Shown one piece after another: positions 31,481 through 41,890 of a stretch of DNA of 64,000 nucleotides. The notes under the pieces were generated by a model, which saw nothing but the letters and a program-made list of their open reading frames with translations, ran no database searches and had not been told where the DNA came from. The translations under genes and the position numbers were made by a program. Source of the DNA: Sepioteuthis lessoniana. Taxonomy: Eukaryota; Mollusca; Cephalopoda; Myopsida; Loliginidae. The DNA lies in NCBI GenBank assembly GCA_963585895.1, contig OY757934.1, positions 31,879,923 through 31,943,922 on the forward strand, written 5' to 3'. Each line of letters starts with the position of its first letter. Position 1 is the stretch's first letter.

Positions 31481-33379
31481 CGGTACAATGTTCTTTTGTT
31501 CAGAATCATTATACCGAGTAGAAAAAATATCTAAATAAAATTCATTTAATCATTAAAATTTTATTTATTCATTTATAAAACTATTTTCTTTTTTTGATTC
31601 ACGAAAATGTTTTTAAATATACTTGGTGGTCTATAAATTAAAGGCCACTTAGTATATTATAGGCTATTATGCCAATGCAGCCCTAATAAAACAATCACCC
31701 TAAAATTAGTTCAACTTCTCTAAAATCAAAAAAGAGAATCCTAGCGGACATGTCAAAATGCAAAGGCTGTTGAGATGACAAGTTAAAATAAAAATAACGA
31801 TGCTAGTCTAGAATAAGGTGCTGATGAAATGTCTGCTATAATGCATAAAAAGATGATATAGAAATCTAATGCTTCCAGTCACCTTCCAGAATTTCAATGG
31901 TTTTCATTTTTACTTATGAACTTATGTACTTCAAAACTTAAAGTTGGCCATTTTCTTTTCAAAAACATTTTTAATCTTCCCTAACTACAACCCTTTAAAA
32001 GATCTCGGGAAATTAATATTTTCCGATCACCTTCTCATAGCAAGATATAGATGTATCCGACTTCCCACCAAGTAATATTTGACATAAAGTCATTTTATAG
32101 TGGAAGTCCACTCACGAATCGAGACTTATACGTTGCTGTGACAAAAAAATGCTAGATCCCTACGATATTCCTCTCTTGGGGCGTCTCTGGCATCAAACTA
32201 TAAACTTAGCCCTGATAATCAGGTATTGCCTAGAGAGAGGGCCTCTAGGATAAAGTAATCAACTTAATATCACTCATATGGCAGGACCGTCTGATGGGTT
32301 CGCAAGGGGGCAAGTAAGATGTCGGTAAATCACCTACAACGTACGAGTCAATTTTCTCTCAAACTGGGTGAAAATACAACATGTTAATGTTGCCAATTAC
32401 CCATTTCCTTCAAAACTTTACCAGACTAATATTTTGATATAACGTACAAAATAAAAATGAAAAATGGATTTTAAATTGTGGTAAGTGTATTGGCTCCTTT
32501 ATGCTTGCTCCTTTCAATTTTAAAACAGAGCTCTTCCTCGTATCTCGCACGTTCATACGAATAAAGGAACTTGCTGGTGATTATTGTTATATTCGGGCAT
32601 GGAAAGAAAGAAAGAAAAAGAGAAGAAGAGAGACAACTGACCTGACCAGGAATGTCGTACTATCTGTTATATAGCAGGTGGCAGGGAAAATGCTAAGATT
32701 TAACCACAAAATCAATAAATGGGATTAAATCTTTTTACAGAAATGTATGTGTGGGTTCTTTTACGTTGTGGTGATTCAAAAGATTAGCGAAGAAGTTACT
32801 GAGTGCCTATTTAACGATAGTTGAGTTCTCGGTAAGTGTTCAACCATAACTTACTTTCTGTGTGCTGTTCTCAATGCTGGACTAAGGTAAGGTGACTTGG
32901 TCCCAAAAGTCTATGTTCTGAGGGTTATCCGTGCCTGGCCACCTAGAACTGCAGCTTATTGAAGATGCGTTCCGACTCTAAATGAGGACTGACCTATCGT
33001 GAAATGCATGGTTCTATTCATATGTTTTAATGGGGTTCACAGCTTCACTTTGTGTTGCCTTCCGATTGCCCCCAAAAGGCTTAATTCCTGATCACATGAT
33101 TGTTCACCACTACATCCGCCATAGTCAGACATGACCTCGTATGATCTATTTTTTTACCTCGATGAATTGTTCATGAATCATAACGAAAGTTGACTTAGAA
33201 TGTAACATTATGAAGCGTCTTTTACCAATCAATGAAATTATGAAAGAAATTTTAGCTAATCGAATGAATAACAACTATTCCAAAAATCATATTTATTGGA
33301 ATAGCTTAACTTTGATTCGAGACCAAGTTTACGTAATCATCACCGAATAGCAAACGTAATTTAAGTATATTGATACGCT
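31480..33379. other. No feature recognised
   Basis: About 1.9 kb without a recognised repeat, RNA gene or ORF above 60 codons; possibly unique sequence or old, unrecognisable transposon DNA. Confidence 0.4.
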
Positions 33380-33830
33380 TGAAAATTGGGAATATATTTA
33401 GTCCATCCATTAAGAATATGTTTTATCCATCCATCAAAAACTAATATAATCATTAATATATATAATACAGACCACAACCGAAGGAAAGACAAGAATAACT
33501 AATTTATATATAGAAGAGCATTTAACATTTAATATATGCAATACACATACCGGTGGGGTTAAAAGAAAGAATACACTAATCTGTCCAAACAGGTAAAGCT
33601 ATACATATATTGTTCCATGAACAAGCAGTGTGTTAAAGGGGTACAAAAATAAAATATGACTTCATGTATCATTGTCTGTTAGGGTCACAGACAAAATTTC
33701 TACTCTTCAAACTGAGACAAAAAGAGATCAAGAAGGGGTTTCTGGGATTTTCACTTGACATACTACAGAGCCACTTATCGCAGATGCCAAGTCTTTAAAG
33801 GAGATAATCATTCATTTATCCCTATAAGTG
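33380..33830 (+). repeat. Unidentified repeat R5, copy 2
   Basis: Matches R5 at GAAGGAAAGACAAGA, ATTGTTCCATGAACAAGCAG, AAAGGGGTACAAAAA, AGACAAAATTTCTACT and GGGTTTCTGGGATT. The internal AT tract is short here. Confidence 0.65.
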
Positions 33831-34014
33831 AACCTATATTATAAATGCTTATCTTTATTCTGTTCATAAAGATGTGTTATAGACATCTCAACGGAGATGG
33901 AATGATGCAGTTGAGAATTACTAGAGAATTAGTAAGTAATGGAAGTAAATAATGGATTGTAATCCGAAAATATATAAAGAAAAATTGATAACAAGGTAAA
34001 CCAAGTAGAAGGAG

Positions 34015-34320
34015 AGATTTATTGAGAAGCAAAGTCGACACTATAGAGTTTCAGTTCTAATGAACCATCATCAGGTCTATGAGGGATGATATTGTAGCAG
34101 AAGGTATTTTGGTTTGACGCGCAATTTAATTCGACACATAATTTCACCCAATCAGGATGACTTATCCTATTCATCCCGGACTTCTTTATCCGGGCAGCAG
34201 AAATTGGGTAAGCTGCCAAACACAGCTCATTGGCTGAACAACGCTGTCCAGTGCAGACATCTCACTGGCGGTTCTTCAATAGCAGCAGCAGCATAGACAC
34301 ATGAAGGTATCAAATTCATA
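34015..34320 (-). other. Hammerhead-core-like motif in unassigned repeat DNA
   Basis: On the minus strand CTGATGA is followed by GGTTC-ATTA-GAACT (a 5-bp stem) and GAAA, the order and sizes of a hammerhead core with stem II, within about 34045-34078. Stem I is not supported and stem III would be very weak. The surrounding sequence was not assigned to any family. Confidence 0.3.
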
Positions 34321-34390
34321 TTCAACTGGGATTCCCTGGTCTAAATGATAGACGCAAATAATCCATAAACTAGATAGGTTCCCTCAGGTA

Positions 34391-34493
34391 TCTCCCCGCC
34401 TATGAGTTAAATAGTACCACCATTCTTCTTCTTCAAGGATTACTTTGGCATTAAGTAACCCACGAAGGTTAATATGACATAAAATTAACAAAG
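34391..34493 (+). repeat. SINE family F2, 3' fragment
   Basis: Body end (CTATGAGTTAAATAGTACC) and hairpin tail (TTTGGCATTAAGTAACCC, GGTTAATATGACATAAAA). Confidence 0.7.
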
Positions 34494-34536
34494 AAAGATG
34501 TTTCTAAGTCATTGTAGTTTCGGATTCTTTATTTAA

Positions 34537-34817
34537 CATATTTACCAACCCCTCCACTCGGGCAGGATATGACACAAGATCAATTTTTAAGCGAAGTTTA
34601 ACAGGTTTTAATTCAGAGTTTTCCTTCTCCTAGACTAGTTGCCTCACCAAAGCTGAAGAAATCAGTCTGACCTACTACTTACCCATAGCTGGAGGGAGAA
34701 TAATTGGATTCATACCTTTCCCAAGGGTATTAGTGCTATGTGAAATGCAATCAGTCTTGTCGAGGAACTGAACTCGTGTCGCCGTGTCCATTTCCTTACA
34801 GGATAGCTATTACACCA
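34537..34817 (-). repeat. SINE-like family F3 copy with 16-bp target duplication
   Basis: CGGATTCTTTATTTAA occurs at 34521-34536 and 34818-34833. The complement has a tRNA-like start (CCGTGGTGTAATAGC, B-box-like ACACGAGTTCAGTTCC), the central domain shared with F2 (ACCCTTGGGAAAGGTATGAA), and the F3-specific 3' part ending CCCGAGTGGAGGGGTTGGTAAA in two blocks. Confidence 0.85.
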
Positions 34818-34871
34818 CGGATTCTTTATTTAATGACATATAAATCTTCGAGCCTTATTTGAAGAAGAACG

Positions 34872-35090
34872 GTCATCATCCTCAAGTCAGCACGGATTTC
34901 CCTGACTTTTTCTCACCCTCCATCCCTATCATCCATCGCTCCTGGTTGGTCTTTTAGGTTACATCTTGTATCTGCGGAGAGCTGATGTAAGCAAGTCTTT
35001 GCCGGTGGGCCAACACTGATACGTCCATGTGTTAGTGTCCACAAGTAAATGTCGTTTACGAATTCGTCCTTGTTTTTCTAGTGTTATATA
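34872..35090 (-). mobile_element. RTE-like LINE 3' fragment
   Basis: Begins after a CATCATC tail; diverged complement of the C-terminal tail as in 7623-8029. Confidence 0.7.
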
Positions 35091-35301
35091 CTCACATAAT
35101 AAATATGCTTATATACACATATACATGTTCATGCAGCATCACAACGACACAATAATTAAACAGACGCAAGGATAAACGACGCATGAAGGATAAAGACGCA
35201 GGAAGACTTCTTTACAAAAATATGTACCTCTCACTTTATTGCAAGGGTTCGAAAGGGTTGTTCAAGTTTTGCATGTGAGAGGGAGCTGGAGACCGAATAT
35301 A

Positions 35302-35778
35302 AACTGTAATATTTTGACCCCACTGTTATGACCGTCACGTTGTGTCTTTCTTGTTCTCCTGATGCTGGGGTCCACTCCATCGGGGTTCCCGAGGGCCCCC
35401 ACTGTCGGGTGTGGCTTTCCCTACCACATCTGGTCTCTAGCTGTCTGGAATTCTACTGGCAACTGCTTCTTGGACTCGAACTCAACTGAGTTAAATAATA
35501 ATTCAACGCCCACACGATCGCCCACTGGATCTTTGAAATCGAATTTTTAATCGTCATCAAGCGGAAATAACTGTCATGCAGTTCAGAGGTCACTCTCTTC
35601 CGGTGCATTAGTCTGTATTGGCATAGTGGGTCTTTCACCTTGTCCCATATTATAAGCCTTAATCCGCCCACGCGATCTCTTTCGATTACTGGCCATTGGA
35701 ATGTGTCACTTCCTTCCGGTGCATCACCTTGGAATAGTATTTTTGGGGGGGCCGGGTCGAAGGTCAAAACATTACACT
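35302..35778. mobile_element. Candidate solo LTR or small DNA transposon with 15-bp inverted ends
   Basis: GTAATATTTTGACC near 35305 is the inverted counterpart of GGTCAAAACATTAC near 35760-35773 (one mismatch). The interior is GC-richer than its flanks and contains two related about 105-bp blocks, each ending in CTTCCGGTGCAT (35598 and 35713 area). TG/CA-type ends are possible. No target duplication was recognised. Confidence 0.4.
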
Positions 35779-35825
35779 AGTAGCGTTCCACATGTCTTTT
35801 TCATTTAACTGGAATGGTTTGTGAG

Positions 35826-35990
35826 AAGTAGTGGTACTATTTAAACTATAGCTGAGGGAGATAAGGGGGTTCATACCTATCTCAAGGGTATTAGTCTGAA
35901 AGTGAACGTAATAGTGCAACTGGGGTTCGAACTCGTTTACTATGATGTCGCAGTCCAGCACCTTAGCCACTACGCCACAATAACTCCCCA
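35826..35990 (-). repeat. SINE family F2, 5' two thirds
   Basis: The complement has the tRNA-like head (GGCGTAGTGGCTAAGGTGC, B-box GAGTTCGAACCCC), TTCACTTTCAGAC, ACCCTTGAGATAGGTATGAA and CAGCTATAGTTTAAATAG. The hairpin tail is absent. Confidence 0.75.
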
Positions 35991-36429
35991 AAGCTATTGT
36001 AGTGATGTAATAGTTATAAGAGTGATACAAAGTCTTTTTAATGTGGGCTCATCTCACAGGGTCTAATACTTACCATCTATTTTTTCTTTATATTTCCTTC
36101 TGCTTATTTCCAAATATATTACAAGTATTTGTTTGAGAGATTACTATCCACTCCTATTGATTTTTTCTAAATGAAGACCATTGTTTGGAACGTTCTGTCA
36201 TTGTTTATTAAGTTTTCTGGCAGACAAACGCTAACCCCTCAATGTAACACGCTAACCCGCCCACAGATGACGACATAAACCTCTACAGTATTTTTCTGTC
36301 CACTAAGTAACTTTTCATTACTCTCATGTTACGATTCCTCATTCATTTTCTACTGATTCAAAAAGATTCTTTGCGTACTAGATGATTTTTTTTTAAAAAA
36401 ACAGTTAAAGAAGACTGTTTTATATTGCT
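35991..36429. other. No feature recognised
   Basis: AT-rich sequence. Confidence 0.45.
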
Positions 36430-36543
36430 TGGAAGTGGGCGGGATATTTAGCCGAGTCCCTATTCATCAAGAACTAATATTATCATTAGTATATCCGTGA
36501 TACACTAACAAGGCATAAATTGAAAGTAAGACAAGATAAGTTC

Positions 36544-36602
<59 letters not shown>

Positions 36603-36960
36603 CATATGATATAATATACTTACAAGAATTATTGAAAAGAATACAAAAAAGTGTCCCAGAAGACAATATATGCACACATTGTTCTGTGAACAAGCAGTAT
36701 ATAAAAGAGGTACAAAAACAAAAAAAGTATTCCTTGAGATAGATGACAGTAAAAACGATGATAGCTATACTGGCTTTATGCTAAAAATCTGTTGGGGCCG
36801 TAGACAATGTCTTTATTGTTTAAAGAACAAAGGCAAATGTGATCGAGGATGGGTTTCTGGGATTATCATATGTGACCACCTAACGGATATACCCACTCTC
36901 CAAAGTAAACAATTATTTATCGTCTCCTTACGAGTGCAAATGTGGGTTTTTATTTAAAAA
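36430..36960 (+). repeat. Unidentified repeat R5, copy 3 (longest)
   Basis: GAGTCCCTATTCATCAAG, ATTAGTATATCCGTGATACA, an internal (TA)n at 36547-36594, then GTGTCCCAGAAGACAATATA, ACATTGTTCTGTGAACAAG, AAGAGGTACAAAAAC, GGTTTCTGGGATTATCATA and ACCCACTCTCC. An open frame of 95 codons at 36670-36957 crosses it, but the other copies do not keep this frame. Confidence 0.7.
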
Positions 36961-37291
36961 TTTTATGCAAACAAAAATATTTGTAATATAACATTTGAAA
37001 GTGATGTGTGACATGCACCCACATGGCCACAGGCGTGTTGAAAGCCTTTCACTGTTAATTAATGTAAACTTTGCTTAAAAAAGACTAGCAATGCTCTTAT
37101 TAAATCAAAACTTTTTGTGGGCACAATAAAAGGGGGCATTTAAAATTTCTTTCTTGTTATGTCCTTGAGGAAAATGCACTGGAGAAGAATAAGATATATG
37201 GGAAAACCATAGATAAACAAACAAGAATCCCTCAGCGCGGAAATGTCATCCGTAAAATGATAAAACGACCAAAGGGTTCACAGCAAAAAAT
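36961..37291. other. No feature recognised
   Basis: AT-rich flank between R5 and a LINE fragment. Confidence 0.45.
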
Positions 37292-37542
37292 AAATCATCA
37301 TCATCATGTCGTTCTGGTAGCAAGGATATCCCTGACCCTCTCTCGCCACTTTTCCCTATCGTTCATCGCCCTAGGCAGGTCTTCAGGACAACACCCCGTA
37401 TCCTCACATAGTTGCTGAATGTATGTTCGTGCCGGTCGTCCTGTTTTTGCACGGCCATGTGTGGGGGTCCATAAGAGTACATCACTTATGAGTTCGTCCC
37501 TGCTTCTCCAGCAGTGTCCTGCATGTCTGGTTCGTCTAACTT
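37292..37542 (-). mobile_element. RTE-like LINE 3' fragment
   Basis: CATCATCATCATG tail at 37292, then about 235 bp of well-conserved complement coding tail (RRTRHAGHCWRSRDELISDV region near 37480-37540). Confidence 0.85.
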
Positions 37543-38890
37543 GAAATAAATAAAAAGATTAAGAAAATAATAGAAATAAAAAAATAGAAAATCCCAAGAT
37601 GAATTAAAAAAGAAACGGAAAATCCTCGATGGGAGGTTAGGAAAAAATATCCAAGCAGGAAAAATAAATACAGAGATATTTAACCCCATGGTTGATTTCC
37701 AAAAGAAAATGATTTCTACTAAAATGTCAAAATTACCTTTCCTTTTAAAAGGAGAGACATGCGACCTCCTTTAGGGATGACTATCCAACCGGAACTCGAA
37801 ACAGATCGCTAAAACATCTTATTTATTTCTCGATTTCTCTGGTTGGACAGATAACTGTCTTAGCCAACTACGTAGAGAAACTGATTTTTAAAAAAAAGGC
37901 AAGAAAAACAAAGAAAAAAAAGGACAGAAATCGCATAAACATTTGATTAATAAAAACCAAAACTTGATTGATTTTAACGGCATTTTTGTTAAGTTCCTAA
38001 AGGATTTTTTCTACACACGATTCTATTGAATACGTATATTTTTTATACAAGGTTTGAAACTAAATCTATAGCAGAAAAGATACAAACCTCTAGATGTAAT
38101 TTTATACATAAGTTTATGTGAATATATAAAAAAAAACATATCCAGTTATTTTCAAGTTTATTATGAAACATTTAATAATAGCATTGTGAATATTTTAGTC
38201 TTTATTTTGAAGTTGTTTTTTTTTTCAATTTTCTTTTCCTTTTATTGCTAACAATAAAATCATTTGCCATATCTTTCTGCGGTAATCTTTGCACTGCACC
38301 TCATAGTGGTCTGGTCACTCGTAACTAATCTTTGAATACAGCTAGCCGATAACTTGCATACAAGCACGTACTCAATTAGATTTAAAGGATAAATTCATTA
38401 ACGAGCAGTGAACATGACACAACCAAGTTCATGCCTATATTCCCTGAATAATTTTATTTGCAAGCTTGGTTGGTGGGAAATAATTACATTGCTTTCAATT
38501 AAATATAGAGAAATGTTTATGTGTTCTTTTAAAAACTGAAGACTAAAGCTGATGATACAGCTACATTTCTATCTATTAAAATGCAGCGTGATTTTACTGA
38601 ATGACCGATACATTCCAGCCTTTATATGGAATATGGCAATTTTTGTAGAAAACTATCTTGTTGCAACGATAGCTTGAGGCATTTGAATACAATGGTTTTC
38701 TTTCTTTTTAATTTTGTTTTTCTTTTTTGGCATGTCTTTATTTTCAACTTCTGCATAAAGACACTGCATGTTATTACTGCAAAATACTCTAAACGTGCGA
38801 GTATTAAAAAAAAAGTGAGGTTGGTTGAAATATAAATGGCTGGTAGAGGAAAGGGTCTGAATTAAATGTGTATAAGAAACGGAACTGAGA
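37543..38890. other. No feature recognised
   Basis: AT-rich DNA with A-rich and T-rich runs; no repeat match in the window. Confidence 0.4.
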
Positions 38891-38954
38891 TTGAATCATG
38901 GACGCAGAAATAAAGAAAGGAGGGCGTAAGATCTATATGAACAGATATTTTTCT

Positions 38955-39095
38955 TTTCTTTTCTTTTGTGTTGATGGTGAAGTTGAAGAGCAGAAAACAA
39001 AGATGGGTCAGCTGGTACCTTGGATGAACTCTTTACAATCCTTTCCAGCTGTTCTATAATTTTCTGCACCTCCGACGTAGTCTTTGTAGCCTTTA
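38955..39095 (-). other. Possible coding exon (weak)
   Basis: Read on the minus strand after an A/T-rich tract ending in AG, the frame gives ATKTTSEVQKIIEQLERIV then KSSSKVPADPSLFSAL, an amphipathic, protein-like composition in contrast to its flanks. A donor-like AAG|GTACC interrupts it at about 39018. The protein family was not recognised, and no partner exon was identified with confidence. Confidence 0.25.
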
Positions 39096-39261
39096 TAAAA
39101 TAAAATTTAAAAAATAAAAATAAATAAAATCGAGAAAGAAGGTGAAAAAATACGAGACGGATCTTAAACAAAAAATAAGATAAAATAAAATAAAGAAAAA
39201 TAAAATCATAATCATTTTTTGATTTTAAATGATTTGGTGATTTGGTAGTCACGGGAAAAGA

Positions 39262-39465
39262 GGCGAGACTGCAACATTATAGTAAGTGATTTCGAATTAC
39301 AGTCGTGTTATAACGTTCACTTTCGGACTAATACCCTTTGGGAAAGGTACAAACTCCCCTCATCTCTGAAACAATGTTTTGAATAGTACCATTACTGTTT
39401 TTCTACAAGGATGGCTTCGGAATTGAATTACCCATGAAGGTTTATATGCCGTTAAACAAAAGAAA
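39262..39465 (+). repeat. SINE family F2 copy, head truncated
   Basis: B-box-like GATTTCGAATTAC, TTCACTTTCGGACTAATACCC, body and tail (GGCTTCGGAATTGAATTACCC, GGTTTATATGCCGTTAAA). Confidence 0.7.
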
Positions 39466-39755
39466 TAAAATAAAAGCAAAAAGGTAAATCAAGATGACTG
39501 GATGAAAGGGAACAACTATTCATTACATATTCATTGTTGCAATGAAGTTGGTGAAACAGAAAAAGAATTAGCATGACAAAAAAATTATTGTTTCAATTAA
39601 GAGAACGCTCTTTACTTGACTTGATTGTTATCAGATTGATTTATTTTAATGGCATGTTGACCCGTCTAGGGTTATTTTATGTCAAGAGATTAGAGAATGG
39701 CGTACATTATTCATATTTTGTGTTGTTTCACAATAGTTTTTTGCACACAGCCAAG

Positions 39756-40022
39756 TCATCATCATCATCATCATGTCACGCTATCAGCACGGATATCCCT
39801 GACCCAACCTCGCCATCCCTCCCTATCGTCCATTGCTTCCGGTAGGTCTTTAGGGATACATACCGTATCGGCGCAGAGCTGCTGTATGTATGTCCGAGCT
39901 GGTCGTCCTGCCTTTGCTCGTCCATGTGAAGGGGTCCAAAGGAGTACATCACTAATAAACACGCCCCTACTTCTCCAGCATTGTCCTGCATGCCTAGTTC
40001 CTCGAATTTTGATAGTTTTCGT
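39756..40022 (-). mobile_element. RTE-like LINE 3' fragment
   Basis: (CAT)n tail at 39756-39774, then about 245 bp of conserved complement coding tail with open minus-strand frames (GRAKAGRPARTYIQQLCADT). It ends abruptly in a repeat of the sequence TACACAGCCAAGT, also seen as CACACAGCCAAGT at 39743-39755: a probable 12-13-bp target duplication. Confidence 0.85.
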
Positions 40023-40044
40023 ACACAGCCAAGTAATTCTATCT

Positions 40045-40565
40045 AATATAAACAGCTTTCAAACAGATCTATTTGACCCATCGATGGAACCCTAACAGGT
40101 CTTAGTGTACCTGAGAGTAAAAGCATTTAGGAGGTGCCCGTGGTGTAGTCGTTATCGTCGTAGGAAATGAACACGGCGACACGAGTTCAAATCCTCGACG
40201 AGACTGATTGCATTCCACATAGCACTAATACCCTTGGGAAAGGTATGAATCCAATTATTCTCCCTCCAGCTATGGGTAAATAGTAGGACAGACTAGGTTC
40301 TTCAGCCTTGGTTAGGCAACTAGTCTAGGAGAAGGAAAACTCTGAATTCAAACCTGTTAAACTCCGCTTAAAAATTGACCTTGTGTCATATCCTACCCGA
40401 GCGGTGGGGTTGGTAAATAGTACCTGAGAGTAAAAGCAATGAAGGTGTACTCCACATTACCCAGGTCCCCAGAGTTGGAGCCTTACCATCAGATTAAGTT
40501 TAGTGTCATACACGGGACGCCTATTTAAGGAATACCTATCTGCAGAGGATACAGTCGGCTTATTC
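40045..40565 (-). repeat. SINE-like family F4 copy interrupted by an F3 SINE
   Basis: F4 blocks TATTTGACCCATCGATGG and AACAGGTC..AGTGTACCTGAGAG lie left of the insert; GAAGGTGTACTCCACATTACCC, CCTTACCATCAGATTAAG and CTGCAGAGGATACAG lie right of it. Confidence 0.65.
40126..40419 (+). repeat. SINE-like family F3 copy, complete, with 19-bp target duplication
   Basis: GTACCTGAGAGTAAAAGCA is present at 40107-40125 and 40420-40438. Head GCCCGTGGTGTAGTCGTTATC, B-box-like GAGTTCAAATCC, central domain ACCCTTGGGAAAGGTATGAA shared with F2, then the F3-only 3' part (CTAGGTTCTTCAGCCTTGG, GGTTAGGCAACTAGTCTAGG, TTGTGTCATATCCTACCC). Confidence 0.9.
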
Positions 40566-40667
40566 TAAGTCCGACATGGCGAGAATTTGGTCTGGCGATG
40601 TAGATGTTATTCTTCATAAAAGTTGACATATACGTCCGAGCGACACATAGATGCGATGAAAATTCTA

Positions 40668-41265
40668 GTTTATTTTTATGGCATATCAACCACTGTAGGT
40701 TATTTAATGCCAAATCCACTTTTTTACATATAAAGTAAGTAGGCGACCGTAGTCGAGGGTGACCCGAAGGCTCCCTTTTCAATTGCTACTACACCGAGGC
40801 GTAGGGGAGGAAGCTACTCCTTTCCCTGGATTGCTTCACTTTACCCTTGATACGTACATTATATTGCTGAGTATTAAGCAAGGAAGTATTAAGTTCCATT
40901 TTTTAAATCTTTGGTATGACGCGATCTGGGATTGAACCCAGGTCTCCCGGACCATTTGCGAACACTCTACCTACTGAACCGGTTTCTTCAAACAGTTTAG
41001 TTTAGCATAAGTACACAGTTTTGTTCTATTTGACCCATAGATAGGACCCTATCAGGTGCTACCAATTCGAGCCAGAGTGGATTTGGGTGCAATGTCAATA
41101 AAGGGGTACTCCGCATTCCACAAAACTCCAGATTTACTGGAACCTCACCATCAGATTGTTTAGTGTTATATCCAGGACACTCGTTGGGGGAGTTTTACCC
41201 CTCTACAGAGATGCAATCCGTGTATTTTGCAGCACCAGCCGACTTGGCCAGATGCGATGAAAAGA
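40668..41265 (-). repeat. SINE-like family F4 copy interrupted by an F1 SINE
   Basis: F4 tail (ATGGCATATCAACCACTG, TAGGTTATTTAATGCC) at 40675-40712 and the F4 body (AGTTTAGCATAAGTACACAG, GATAGGACCCTATCAGGTGC, CTCACCATCAGATTG, CTCTACAGAGATGCA) at 40990-41265, separated by F1. Confidence 0.65.
40735..40989 (-). repeat. SINE family F1 copy inserted in F4
   Basis: Full-length minus-strand F1: 3' end AGGCGACCGTAGTCGAGGGT at 40741, B-box complement GGGATTGAACCC near 40930, head ending ACCGGTTTCTTC. Confidence 0.8.
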
Positions 41266-41640
41266 TTCAAATAAAACGCATCGATTTTAATGAATTACAA
41301 CACAACCCAGTCATCATCTTTTCAACTTATATATGAATATTCACAGAAACAGAAAATAATTTTACACTCTACCAGCAATATTCTCCAGTAATCAATTATA
41401 GATACTCTTCTTAGTCAAGCAAGAACTGCTAAATCTTATCTTTTTCAATAAATAAATAACTGCACATGAACTTTATTTCCTGAATAACCATACTCAATTT
41501 AGTTTGGGCACCTTACATGGGACAATGGCCAAAGAATTTGGCTAGCAAACCATTGTTAGTGCATTTGATTCTCACGAAGTGCACTATACAACTAGTCTCG
41601 TTTTAAACAAAGTAAAGTTTAGCAAAAGTTTGTAATTATT

Positions 41641-41890
41641 TAACCCTTCCACCACGAACAGGATGTGACACAAGGTCAATTTTAAACAGAGTAAAGCTGG
41701 TTTGAATTCAGAATTTTCCTTCTCCGAGACTGGTTGTTTTACCAAAGCTAAAGATCCCAGTCTGCTCTACAATTTAGTGGGGGGGGGGAGAAAAGATGGA
41801 TTCATTCTTTTCCTAAGGGCATTAAAGCGAAGAAAAACACAATCAACCTCGTCCAGGATTTTAACTTGATAACCGTTATACTAAGTGTGT
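41641..41890 (-). repeat. SINE-like family F3 copy
   Basis: Matches 34537-34817 at CCACGAACAGGATGTGACAC, CTTCTCCGAGACTGGTTG, CAGTCTGCTCTACAA and ATTCATTCTTTTCCTAAGGGC; diverged toward the head. Confidence 0.7.

Noticed and set aside
36670-36957. 95-codon frame in R5 copy 3 as a gene
   Set aside because: The other R5 copies do not keep the frame, so the opening is accidental.
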